A stretch of 64,000 nucleotides of DNA, taken from NCBI RefSeq assembly GCF_039839375.1, contig NZ_JBDOQU010000001.1:124001-188000 (forward strand), given 5' to 3'. The translations under genes were made by a program, and so were the position numbers. The stretch comes from JBDOQU01 sp039839375 (GTDB lineage Bacteria > Pseudomonadota > Alphaproteobacteria > DSM-16000 > Inquilinaceae). This document shows, in pieces, positions 50,930 through 58,702 of the stretch. The first letter of the stretch is position 1. Each line of letters begins with the position of its first letter. The notes under the pieces were generated by a model that ran no database searches, was not told the origin of the DNA, and saw only the letters and a list, made by a program, of their open reading frames with translations.

Positions 50930-52126
50930 TTAGAGGCCGGCCTCGCCCGTCCCGAAGCTGATGATCTCCACCTCGTCGCCGGCGCGGGCCGGCGGCGCGT
51001 GGACGGGGCGGACGATCAGGCAATCCGCCTCGGCCAGCCGGGCCATCATGGAACTGTCCTGCCGGGAGAAGGGCGTCGCCACGCCGCCGGCCAGCGACGC
51101 CCTGAGATGGTCCCGCCGCTCGTCGTTCGCGGGCAGGTCCGCGCCCAGCCGCGCGGCCTCCGTCGCTGGCCCCGGCGGTAGGCCCGTGAGCGCCCGGAGG
51201 AACGGCCCGACGAACAGCAGTCCGCAGATCAGCGTGGAGACCGGGTTGCCGGGCAGGCCGATCAGCGGAATCTCGCCCAGCCGCCCGAACATCAGCGGCT
51301 TGCCCGGCCGCATGGCGATCTTCCAGAAGGCCAGGTCCAGGCCCTTTGCGCCCAGGGTGGAGCGGACAAGGTCATGGTCGCCCACCGAAGCCCCGCCGGT
51401 CGTCAGCAGCAGGTCGCAGCCCCTGGCCCCGTCCGCCATGGCGCCCAGCGTATCGCGGTCGTCCGGCGCGATGCCCAGATCGACCGCTTCCCCGCCGCAG
51501 GATTCGACCAGCGCCCGGAGCGCGAGGGAATTCGACCCCACGATCCGCGCGCCGGACAGATCCTCGCCGGGCATGGCGATCTCGTTCCCCGTCGCCAGCA
51601 CCGCGACCCGGGGGCGACGCCGGACCCGCATCCAGGGGATGTTCATCGCGGCGACCAGGCCGATGTCGCGGGCCGTCAGCCGCCGTCCGGCCTGCAACAG
51701 CACGTCGCCTGCCGCGAAATCCAGCCCGGCCGGCCGGACATAGCGGCCCTTAGCCGCCTTGTGCAGCACCGTGACCGACTCGCCTTTGGCTTCCGCGTTC
51801 TCCTGGATCACGATCGTATCGGCGCCCGGGGGCAGGGGAGCGCCGGTGAAGATGCGCGCGCATTCCCCGGCCCCGACCGGCCGGCCCGGCGCGTCGCCGG
51901 CCGCCACCGCGCTCGTCTGGCGCAGGGTGACGGGCACGGCAGCGATGTCGGCCGCTCTCACGGCGTAACCGTCCATGGCGGAAACCGCGACGGGCGGATG
52001 GGACACCCGCGCCGCCAGATCTTCCGCCAGCACCCGGCCGAACGCTTCGGCCACGCCGACCGTCTCCGCCGGCAGCGGGGCCGCCTCCGCCAGTATCCGT
52101 TTCAGCGCCTCCTCGAACGCGATCAT
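50930..52126 (-). CDS. moeA: Molybdopterin molybdenumtransferase MoeA
   Basis: A 398-residue enzyme that inserts molybdate into adenylylated molybdopterin. Signatures: VSAMDGYAVRAADI near residue 50, IFTGAPLPPGADTIVIQENA, and the MogA-like motif LLLTTGGASVGDHD. The C-terminal GLPGNPVSTL is conserved. The frame extends upstream into moaC, but the ATG at 52126 begins MIAFEEALKRIL as in the family and overlaps the moaC stop by 4 bases. It is the last gene of the trp-moa run before lexA. Confidence 0.96.
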   Translation of the reverse strand: MIAFEEALKRILAEAAPLPAETVGVAEAFGRVLAEDLAARVSHPPVAVSAMDGYAVRAADIAAVPVTLRQTSAVAAGDAPGRPVGAGECARIFTGAPLPPGADTIVIQENAEAKGESVTVLHKAAKGRYVRPAGLDFAAGDVLLQAGRRLTARDIGLVAAMNIPWMRVRRRPRVAVLATGNEIAMPGEDLSGARIVGSNSLALRALVESCGGEAVDLGIAPDDRDTLGAMADGARGCDLLLTTGGASVGDHDLVRSTLGAKGLDLAFWKIAMRPGKPLMFGRLGEIPLIGLPGNPVSTLICGLLFVGPFLRALTGLPPGPATEAARLGADLPANDERRDHLRASLAGGVATPFSRQDSSMMARLAEADCLIVRPVHAPPARAGDEVEIISFGTGEAGL

Positions 52127-52602
52127 GCCGGCGCGTCGTAGGTTCCGGACTTGCCGCCGGATTTGTGGAGCAGGCGGATGCCGGTCATGCTCATCCCCCG
52201 GTCGACCGATTTGCACATGTCGTAGACGGTCAGTCCGGCGACGCTGGCGGCGGTCAGCGCCTCCATCTCGACTCCGGTGCGGCCGGCGATCTTCACCGTC
52301 GCCGTCACCCGCACGGCGCTCGCCTCATCCTCGCAGGCCAGGTTGACAGCCACGGAATCGATCGGCAGCGGATGACAGAGCGGGATCAGGTCGGAGGTCC
52401 GTTTGGCGGCCATGATTCCGGCCAGCCGCGCCACGCCCAGCACGTCGCCCTTCTTCGCCGCGCCGGCGCGGATCATCGCCAGCGTCTCCGGCAGCATGAC
52501 GACAAGGCATTCCGCCACCGCTATCCGCTGGCTCCGCGCCTTCTCCGACACGTCGACCATACGCGCCGCGCCCTCGGCGTCGAAATGGGTGAAGCCGCTC
52601 AT
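52123..52602 (-). CDS. moaC: Cyclic pyranopterin monophosphate synthase MoaC
   Basis: A 159-residue enzyme that, with MoaA, makes cyclic pyranopterin monophosphate, the first step of molybdenum-cofactor synthesis. It opens with HFDAEGAARMVDVSEKARS and has the active-site segments KRTSDLIPLCHPLPI and TVYDMCKSVDRGMSMTGI with the catalytic lysines. The ATG at 52602 overlaps the trpC stop by 4 bases and moeA overlaps its end, so all three are translationally linked. Confidence 0.96.
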   Translation of the reverse strand: MSGFTHFDAEGAARMVDVSEKARSQRIAVAECLVVMLPETLAMIRAGAAKKGDVLGVARLAGIMAAKRTSDLIPLCHPLPIDSVAVNLACEDEASAVRVTATVKIAGRTGVEMEALTAASVAGLTVYDMCKSVDRGMSMTGIRLLHKSGGKSGTYDAPA

Positions 52603-53411
52603 GCCCGCAGCGCCGCTTCCGGCCGCGCCAGAAGGGCGCGCGTCGCCTGTGCGACATCCGCCTGGCGCATCAGGCTCTCGCCGATCAGGAAGGTGGTGAC
52701 GCCCGCCGCCTCCATCCGCGACAGGTCGGCGGGGCTGTAGAGCCCGCTTTCCCCCACCGTCAGCCGGTCCTGCGGGACCTCCCGCGCCAGGATCTCGGTC
52801 GTCGCGATATCGACCTCCAGCGTCTTCAGATTGCGGTTGTTGATGCCGATCAGCGGCGATTTCAGCGCCAGCGCCCGGCCCAGCTCCGCCCGGTCGTGGA
52901 CCTCCACCAGCACGTCCATGCCCAGGCCCAGCGCCGCATCCTCCAGTTCCGCCGCCTGCCCGTCCTCCAGCGCCGCCATGATCAGCAGGATGCAATCCGC
53001 CCCCAGGGTGCGGGCCTCCGTCACCTGATAGGAATCCAGCATGAAATCCTTGCGCAGGACCGGCAGGTCGACCGCCTCCCGCGCCGCCGTCAGGTAGGAA
53101 TCCTCGCCCTGGAAATAGGGCCTGTCGGTCAGCACCGACAGGCAGGTCGCGCCGCCCTCGCGATAGGCGCGGGCCAGGGCAGGGGGGTCGAAATCCGCCC
53201 GGATCAGCCCCTTGGAGGGGGAGGCCTTCTTGATCTCCGCGATCAGCCCGTAGCGCCCCTCCGCCCGCGCCGCCCGCAGCGCGCGGACGAATCCGCGCGG
53301 CGGGGAGGCGTCGCGCGCCCTGGCCGCCATCTCCCCGGCGGGCGTTCTCGCCTTGCTGGCGGCGATATGGCTCCGCTTGTCGGCGCAGATGCGTTCCAGC
53401 ACGTCGCTCAT
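52599..53411 (-). CDS. trpC: Indole-3-glycerol phosphate synthase
   Basis: A 270-residue TIM-barrel enzyme for the fourth step of tryptophan synthesis, closing the ring of CdRP. The catalytic lysine is in IAEIKKASPSKGLIR. Further signatures are ISVLTDRPYFQG-like (CLSVLTDRPYFQGE), VLRKDFMLDSYQV and IGINNRNLKTLEVD. It is monofunctional, not fused to TrpF. It overlaps trpD and moaC by 4 bases each. Confidence 0.97.
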   Translation of the reverse strand: MSDVLERICADKRSHIAASKARTPAGEMAARARDASPPRGFVRALRAARAEGRYGLIAEIKKASPSKGLIRADFDPPALARAYREGGATCLSVLTDRPYFQGEDSYLTAAREAVDLPVLRKDFMLDSYQVTEARTLGADCILLIMAALEDGQAAELEDAALGLGMDVLVEVHDRAELGRALALKSPLIGINNRNLKTLEVDIATTEILAREVPQDRLTVGESGLYSPADLSRMEAAGVTTFLIGESLMRQADVAQATRALLARPEAALRA

Positions 53412-54460
53412 GCTTCGTCTTCTTCCTTCGGCGGCGGGGCGTTGGTGATCGCCACCAGCTTCTCCAGCACGGCCTTGGCCGCGCCGCTGTCGAGTTGTTG
53501 GGCGGCGAGGCCTGCGCCTTCCTTGAGATCAGCCACCCTGTCGGCGACGATCAGCGCGGCGGCGGCGTTCAGCAGCACGATGTCGCGATAGGGGCCGGTC
53601 GCGCCGTCCAGCAGAGCCTTCAGCGCCTCGGCGTTGTGCTCCGCGTCGCCGCCCCTGATGCCCTCCGGCGCGCTGCGCTCCAGCCCCGCATCTTCCGGCG
53701 TCACGTCGAACGCCCGGACCGCGCCCTTCTCCAGCGCCGCCACGCGGCTCGGCCCCGTCACCGTCAGCTCGTCCAGCCCGTCCAGCCCATGGACGATCCA
53801 CGCCTTCTCCGACCCAAGCCGGTTCAGCACATGGGCCAGCGGCTCCACCCAGTCGGCGGAATAGACGCCGATGAGCTGTCGTCTGGCCGATGCCGGGTTC
53901 GACAGCGGCCCCAGCAGGTTGAAGATGGTCCGTGTCCCCAGCTCCACCCGCGTCGGCCCGACATGGCGCATCGCGCTGTGATGGCGCGTCGCCATCAGGA
54001 AGCAGACATTGCCTTCCCACAGCGCCTGGCGCACCAGCCGCATGTCGGCGTCGATATTGACGCCAAGCGCCGTCAGCACGTCTGCCGCGCCGGACTTGCT
54101 GGACAGCGCCCGGTTGCCATGCTTGGCGACCGGCACGCCGGCGGCGGCCAGCACGAAAGAGACGGCGGTGGAGACGTTGAGCGTGCCCGACGCGTCGCCG
54201 CCGGTGCCGCAGCAATCGATCGCCATCGCCGGCGCGTCGATCGCCAGCGCCTTCGACCGCATGATGCGGGCGGCCCCCGTGATCTCGTCCACGGTCTCCC
54301 CGCGCACCCGCAGGGCCATCAGGAAGCCGCCGATCTGCGACGGCGTCGCCTCGCCGGACATGATGATCTCGAAGGCCTGGGTCGCTTCCTCCTCGCCCAG
54401 GGGCCGGCCGGCCGCGGCCTGCGCGATGAAGGGCTTCAGCCTCGTCTGCGATTCGCTCAT
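53408..54460 (-). CDS. trpD: Anthranilate phosphoribosyltransferase
   Basis: A 350-residue enzyme that transfers phosphoribose to anthranilate. The PRPP-binding motif is CCGTGGDASGTLNVSTAVSF near residue 83. KHGNRALSSKSGAADVLTAL and RNVRTIFNLLGPL-type (LGTRTIFNLLGPLSNPA) segments follow. The frame is open upstream, but the ATG at 54460 gives the family start MSE and overlaps the trpG stop by 4 bases. Confidence 0.97.
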   Translation of the reverse strand: MSESQTRLKPFIAQAAAGRPLGEEEATQAFEIIMSGEATPSQIGGFLMALRVRGETVDEITGAARIMRSKALAIDAPAMAIDCCGTGGDASGTLNVSTAVSFVLAAAGVPVAKHGNRALSSKSGAADVLTALGVNIDADMRLVRQALWEGNVCFLMATRHHSAMRHVGPTRVELGTRTIFNLLGPLSNPASARRQLIGVYSADWVEPLAHVLNRLGSEKAWIVHGLDGLDELTVTGPSRVAALEKGAVRAFDVTPEDAGLERSAPEGIRGGDAEHNAEALKALLDGATGPYRDIVLLNAAAALIVADRVADLKEGAGLAAQQLDSGAAKAVLEKLVAITNAPPPKEEDEA

Positions 54461-55041
54461 GCGGCGTTCCTGCGCTGGGCGATCGCGATGAAGTTGCCCA
54501 GCAGCCGGTGCCCCTGTTCCGATGCGATGCTTTCGGGATGGAACTGCACGCCATGGATCGGCAGCCGGCGATGGCGCAGTCCCATGATCATGCCGCCCTC
54601 CGTCTCCGCCGTGACCTCCAGGCAGTCGGGCAGGCTGTCGCGCTCGACGGTCAGCGAATGGTAGCGCGTCATGCGGATGGGGGAGGGCAGGTCCGCCATT
54701 ACCCCCAGCCCGGAATGCCTGATATCGCTCGTCTTGCCGTGCATCAGTTCCGGCGCGCGGACGACCTTGCCGCCGAACGCCTGGCCGATCGCCTGATGCC
54801 CCAGGCAGACCCCCAGGATCGGAACCTTGCCGGCGGCGGCGTCTATCAGGTCCAGGCAGATGCCGGCCTTGTCGGGGTCGCACGGTCCCGGCGACAGCAC
54901 GATGCCATCGGGCTTCAGCGCCAGCGCCTCCTCGACGCTGATGGCGTCGTTGCGATGCACGACGGTCTCACCGCCCAGCTCGCCCAGGAAATGGACGAGG
55001 TTGTAGGTGAAGCTGTCATAATTATCGATCAGCAGCAGCAT
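54457..55041 (-). CDS. trpG: Anthranilate synthase glutamine amidotransferase component
   Basis: A 194-residue class I amidotransferase that supplies ammonia to TrpE. The catalytic triad is Cys in ILGVCLGHQAIGQAFGG and His-Glu in VQFHPESIASEQGH. It may also serve PabB for folate synthesis, as in many bacteria. It heads the trpG-trpD-trpC-moaC-moeA run. trpE, usually directly upstream, lies 2.1 kb away across an insertion. Confidence 0.96.
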   Translation of the reverse strand: MLLLIDNYDSFTYNLVHFLGELGGETVVHRNDAISVEEALALKPDGIVLSPGPCDPDKAGICLDLIDAAAGKVPILGVCLGHQAIGQAFGGKVVRAPELMHGKTSDIRHSGLGVMADLPSPIRMTRYHSLTVERDSLPDCLEVTAETEGGMIMGLRHRRLPIHGVQFHPESIASEQGHRLLGNFIAIAQRRNAA

Positions 55042-55200
55042 GGCGACATGTCCGGCCCGGCCGGCCCTTCTCCCGAGGTTCGACGCAACAGTACCGACCG
55101 GCGACGCCGAATTCCAGACGCCACGGTCCTCGCACCGCCATGCGGTTGCGTGATAAGAGCGGTGCGCGAAACCCTCAACTCCCCCGAGTCACCGCATCCG

Positions 55201-56298
55201 ATGGCAAAGACGAAGCGACCCCGTTCGGCATCCACCCGGCAGCGCCGACCCTCCGGCAAGCCCTCCGGCCGGACGGGCGGCTTCTGGGTCGCCGCCGGCG
55301 CCTGCGGCCTCGCCGCGACCCTGCTGGCCGGCGTGGCGGTCGGCCGGTGGGCGACGGAAGACGCCGTCCCGGCAGCGGAGGTCGCGGCGGTCCAGCCCGC
55401 GCCCGCGCCTGCCGTTGCGCCCGCGCCGATCCCGAAACCTGATCCGGATTTAAGAACGACGCTGTCGGCCGTACCCGCTCCCGTGCCCGAACCGCCCGCC
55501 GCGACGGTGGAGGAAGAAGCCCCGCGGAAGCCGGCCTGGGTGCGTTATGCCGTGCCGGCTCCGCCCTCTGCGAACCAGCCGATGATCGCCATCGTGATCG
55601 ACGATCTGGGCGTCAACCTCTCCGGAACCCGCGGAATCACCGCTCTTCCCGGCCCGCTGACCCTGTCCTTCATGACCTATGCGGAGAATCTGGAGCAACA
55701 GACGGACGCCGCCCGCGCGCAGGGGCACGAACTGTTCCTCCATTTCCCGATGGAGCCGATGTCCGAATCGGCCGATCCCGGCCCCAACGCGCTCCTGACC
55801 AGCCTGTCCGATCAGGAGATCGAGGATCGTCTCGCCTGGGGGCTCGACCGGTTCGACGGCTATGTCGGGGTCAACAACCATATGGGTAGCCGCTTCACCA
55901 GCGATGCCGAGGGGATGGAGCTGGTGCTGCGCGAGCTCGACCGTCGCGGCCTCATCTTCCTCGACAGCATGACCGCCGCCTCCTCGGTCGGCGCGGAGGT
56001 GGCGGCGGAATTCGATATCCCCTTCGTCTCCCGGGACGTCTTCCTGGACAATGAGCGGGATGCGGCGGCCATAGCCCGCACCCTGCAGGCCCTTGAGGAG
56101 AAGGCCCGCGCCGACGGGACCGCCATCGGCATCGGCCATCCCTATGAGGAGACGATAGAAGCCCTCCGCCAATGGCTGCCGACGCTGGAGGAAAAGGGCA
56201 TCACCCTGGCCCCCGTCAGCGCCATCGCCGCGGCCTCCACGGAAACTGTCAGCGGTGATGAGATGGTGCGCCTGGATTCCGGATCACGTCCGGAATGA
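55201..56298 (+). CDS. Divergent polysaccharide deacetylase family protein
   Basis: A 365-residue protein anchored by one N-terminal helix (about 28-48, FWVAAGACGLAATLLAGVAV). A Pro/Ala-rich periplasmic linker (about 55-115) follows, then the deacetylase-like domain beginning IAIVIDDLGVNLSGTRG. Conserved pieces are LHFPMEPM, GVNNHMGSRFT and AIGIGHPYEETIEAL. The family is linked to cell-envelope maintenance and keeps only part of the NodB metal site. The last residues, LDSGSRPE, are encoded by an R2 repeat. It is inserted between trpG and trpE, on the opposite strand. Confidence 0.88.
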   Translation: MAKTKRPRSASTRQRRPSGKPSGRTGGFWVAAGACGLAATLLAGVAVGRWATEDAVPAAEVAAVQPAPAPAVAPAPIPKPDPDLRTTLSAVPAPVPEPPAATVEEEAPRKPAWVRYAVPAPPSANQPMIAIVIDDLGVNLSGTRGITALPGPLTLSFMTYAENLEQQTDAARAQGHELFLHFPMEPMSESADPGPNALLTSLSDQEIEDRLAWGLDRFDGYVGVNNHMGSRFTSDAEGMELVLRELDRRGLIFLDSMTAASSVGAEVAAEFDIPFVSRDVFLDNERDAAAIARTLQALEEKARADGTAIGIGHPYEETIEALRQWLPTLEEKGITLAPVSAIAAASTETVSGDEMVRLDSGSRPE

Positions 56299-56443
56299 TC
56301 CTGTTCTTTGTTGGTCGTCCCGGACTTGATCCGGGATCCAGGGGCGCGGCCGCTTCAGGCCTCGACACCGTATGGATGCTGGATCAAGTCCAGCATGACA
56401 TTGTTTTTGTTGGTCATTCCGGACTTGATCCGGAATCCATAGG
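56273..56443. repeat. Cluster of four R2 REP-like elements
   Basis: Copies lie at 56273-56298 (inside the deacetylase gene end), 56313-56344, 56366-56400 (inverted) and 56412-56443. Each holds a CCGGACTTGATCCGG-like palindrome with changes that keep the arms complementary (for example CTGGATCAAGTCCAG). The cluster fills the space between two converging genes. Confidence 0.85.
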
Positions 56444-56509
56444 ACCTCGGCGCATCGCCGCCGCCAGCGTCAGGGCGGCCGTATAGGCGACGAATTCCAT
56501 GAAGCTCAT
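56414..56509 (-). pseudogene. Remnant of a second LysE family exporter gene
   Basis: Two bases after the full LysE gene, an ATG opens a 31-codon frame MSFMEFVAYTAALTLAAAM..., which resembles the first helix of another LysE-family group (AYTAALxxAAAxPGPG). Just where PGPG should follow, the sequence runs into an R2 repeat, whose translation (MDSGSSPE) ends the frame. It looks like the start of a tandem lysE gene deleted at the repeat. The assignment rests on about 18 residues. Confidence 0.4.
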
Positions 56510-56511
56510 CT

Positions 56512-57141
56512 TCAGCCCGCCCTCGCCAGCGCCAGCTTCGCGCCCAGCCCGATGAAGAAGGCCCCGAAGATGCGGTCGGTCCATTTCGAGGCGCGGGCGT
56601 AGGCCTGCCGCACCCGCCCGATGCCCATCACCGCGGCGACCAGCGAGAACCAGACAAAGGCCGTGGCCACGCAGCCCGCGCCGAAGGCGATCTGGATTGC
56701 GATCGGCGTCGCCGGGTCGATCATCTGGCTGAACAAGGCGAGGAAGAACATCGTGGCCTTGGGATTGAACAGGTTCACGACGAAGCCGTTGGCGAAGGCT
56801 TGGCCCGCCGTCTTCCCGTCCTTCGGCGCATCCGTGGTGGTGGCGAGCGCGACGCCCGGAGAGCGCAGGGCGCGGACGCCCATATAGATCAGGTAGGCCG
56901 CGCCCAGCCATTTGATCAGGTTGAACAGCAGGATCGACTGGGAGATCAGGAGCCCGATGCCCGCGACGCAATAGCCGATATGGATGACAAGACCGGCGGC
57001 GATGCCCGCCGCCGTGTAGATCCCGGTCCGCGCGGAAAATCCCAGGCTGTTGCGCAGGACGACAAGGAAATCCGGCCCCGGCGACATCATCCCGCCCAGA
57101 AAGACGGCATAGACGAGAGCCACTCCCGCCAGGCTTTCCAT
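56512..57141 (-). CDS. LysE/RhtB family exporter
   Basis: A 209-residue inner-membrane protein with about six helices. The signature GGMMSPGPDFLVVLRNSLGF is at residues 16-35, and NGFVVNLFNPKATMFFLALF at about 120. The family exports amino acids or related metabolites; the substrate is unknown. It follows trpE in the same direction, with 36 bases between them, so export of a tryptophan-pathway product is conceivable but unproven. It is followed by the remnant of a second lysE gene. Confidence 0.9.
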   Translation of the reverse strand: MESLAGVALVYAVFLGGMMSPGPDFLVVLRNSLGFSARTGIYTAAGIAAGLVIHIGYCVAGIGLLISQSILLFNLIKWLGAAYLIYMGVRALRSPGVALATTTDAPKDGKTAGQAFANGFVVNLFNPKATMFFLALFSQMIDPATPIAIQIAFGAGCVATAFVWFSLVAAVMGIGRVRQAYARASKWTDRIFGAFFIGLGAKLALARAG

Positions 57142-57177
57142 GTGATCCTCCCTCGCTCCGCACGTGCGGCCGGACGG

Positions 57178-58698
57178 CTAGAGATCGTTTCGCGACCGCC
57201 GCGCGGCGTAGCGGACGGCTTCCTCCGCCGCACGCACCACGGCGCGGGCCTTCGACCGCGTCTCCTGGAACTCCGCCTCCGGGTCGCTGTCCGCGACCAC
57301 GCCGCCGCCGGCCTGAACGTGAAGCTGCCCATCCTTCACCACGCCGGTGCGCAGCGCGATGCAGGTGTCCATGTCGCCATTGGCGCTGAAATAGCCGACC
57401 GCCCCGGCATAGATGCCCCGGCGCGAAACCTCCAGCTCGTCGATGATCTCCATCGCCCGGACCTTCGGCGCGCCGGAGACGGTGCCGGCCGGGAAGCCGG
57501 CAACCAGCGCGTCGACCGCATCCAGCCCTGGCTTCAGCCGCCCGACGACGTTGGAGACGATGTGCATGACGTGGGAGTAGTTCTCGATCTGGAACTTCTC
57601 CGTCACCCGGACGCTGCCGATCTCCGCCACCCGGCCGACATCGTTGCGCCCCAGGTCCAGCAGCATCAGATGCTCGGCCAGTTCCTTGGGGTCGGACAGC
57701 AGGTCGTCGGCCAGCGCCCGGTCCTCCTCCGGCGTCGCGCCGCGCCGGCGGGTGCCGGCGATCGGCCGGATCGTGACCTCGTCGCCCCGGCGGCGGACCA
57801 GGATCTCCGGGCTGGATCCGACGATCGAGAACCCGTCCATGTCCAGGTAATAGAGGAAGGGGGAGGGGTTCAGCCGGCGCAGGCTGCGATAGAGCGCGAA
57901 GGGCGACAGCGCGAAGGGCAGGGTGAAGCGCTGGGACGGCACGACCTGGAAGATATCGCCGGCGCGAACGTACTCCTTCGCCCGCTCCACCACCGAATGA
58001 TAAGCCTCCCGCGTCATGTTGGAGGTCGGCTCCGGCAGGTTCTCCAGGTCGCCGCTATCCTCCCGGTGCGGCGGCAGGCTGCGGTCCAGGTCGGCGACCG
58101 CTTCGGCCAGCCGCTCATGGGCCTGGTCCCAGGCGGCGTCCGCGCCCAGATCGGGATGCGGCCGGACCGGCGTCACCAGCGTGATCTGGTCTTCGATATT
58201 GTCGAAGACGGCGATCAGCGTCGGGCGCATCATCACGCTGTCGGGAACGTCCAGCACGTCTGGGTTGGAATCGGGAATCCGCTCCATCTCCCGGATCATG
58301 TCGTAGCCCAGATAGCCGAACAGGCCGGCCGCCAGCGGCGCCAGATGGCCGGGCAGGTCGATCCGGCTTTCCGCGATCAGCGACCGCAGCGAATCGAGCG
58401 GCCGGGCGTCCACCGGCTCGAAGGCGTGCCGGTCCTGCCGGGCTCGCCGGTTGATCTCGACCTTGCCGCGCCGGCACCGCCAGACCAGGTCGGGCTTCAG
58501 GCCGATGCCGGAATAGCGCTCCCTGACCGCGCCGCCCTTCACCGATTCCAGCAGGAAGCTGTAGGGGTGGCCGGCGGCCAGCTTCAGCATCGCGGAAACC
58601 GGCGTCTCCAGGTCCGCGACCAGCGTCGTGGAGACGACCTGCGGACGTCCGGCTTCGTAGATCTCTCTGAACGTCGCCAAATCCGGTGAAAGCGGCAT
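57178..58698 (-). CDS. trpE: Anthranilate synthase component I
   Basis: A 506-residue chorismate-binding enzyme for the first step of tryptophan synthesis. The tryptophan-sensing motif LLES is present in YSFLLESVKGG near residue 50, so feedback inhibition is expected. Catalytic signatures are IAGTRRRGATPEEDR, LLDLGRNDVGRVAE and GFPAGTVSGAPKVRAMEIID. It is not fused to TrpG, unlike in rhizobia. The ppiD-like gene ends 4 bases before its start, and no trp-codon leader peptide is visible. Confidence 0.97.
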   Translation of the reverse strand: MPLSPDLATFREIYEAGRPQVVSTTLVADLETPVSAMLKLAAGHPYSFLLESVKGGAVRERYSGIGLKPDLVWRCRRGKVEINRRARQDRHAFEPVDARPLDSLRSLIAESRIDLPGHLAPLAAGLFGYLGYDMIREMERIPDSNPDVLDVPDSVMMRPTLIAVFDNIEDQITLVTPVRPHPDLGADAAWDQAHERLAEAVADLDRSLPPHREDSGDLENLPEPTSNMTREAYHSVVERAKEYVRAGDIFQVVPSQRFTLPFALSPFALYRSLRRLNPSPFLYYLDMDGFSIVGSSPEILVRRRGDEVTIRPIAGTRRRGATPEEDRALADDLLSDPKELAEHLMLLDLGRNDVGRVAEIGSVRVTEKFQIENYSHVMHIVSNVVGRLKPGLDAVDALVAGFPAGTVSGAPKVRAMEIIDELEVSRRGIYAGAVGYFSANGDMDTCIALRTGVVKDGQLHVQAGGGVVADSDPEAEFQETRSKARAVVRAAEEAVRYAARRSRNDL

Positions 58699-58702
58699 CG
58701 CC

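Noticed and set aside
54508..55200. Upstream extension of the deacetylase frame over trpG
   Set aside because: It is antisense to trpG. The ATG at 55201 precedes a normal membrane anchor.
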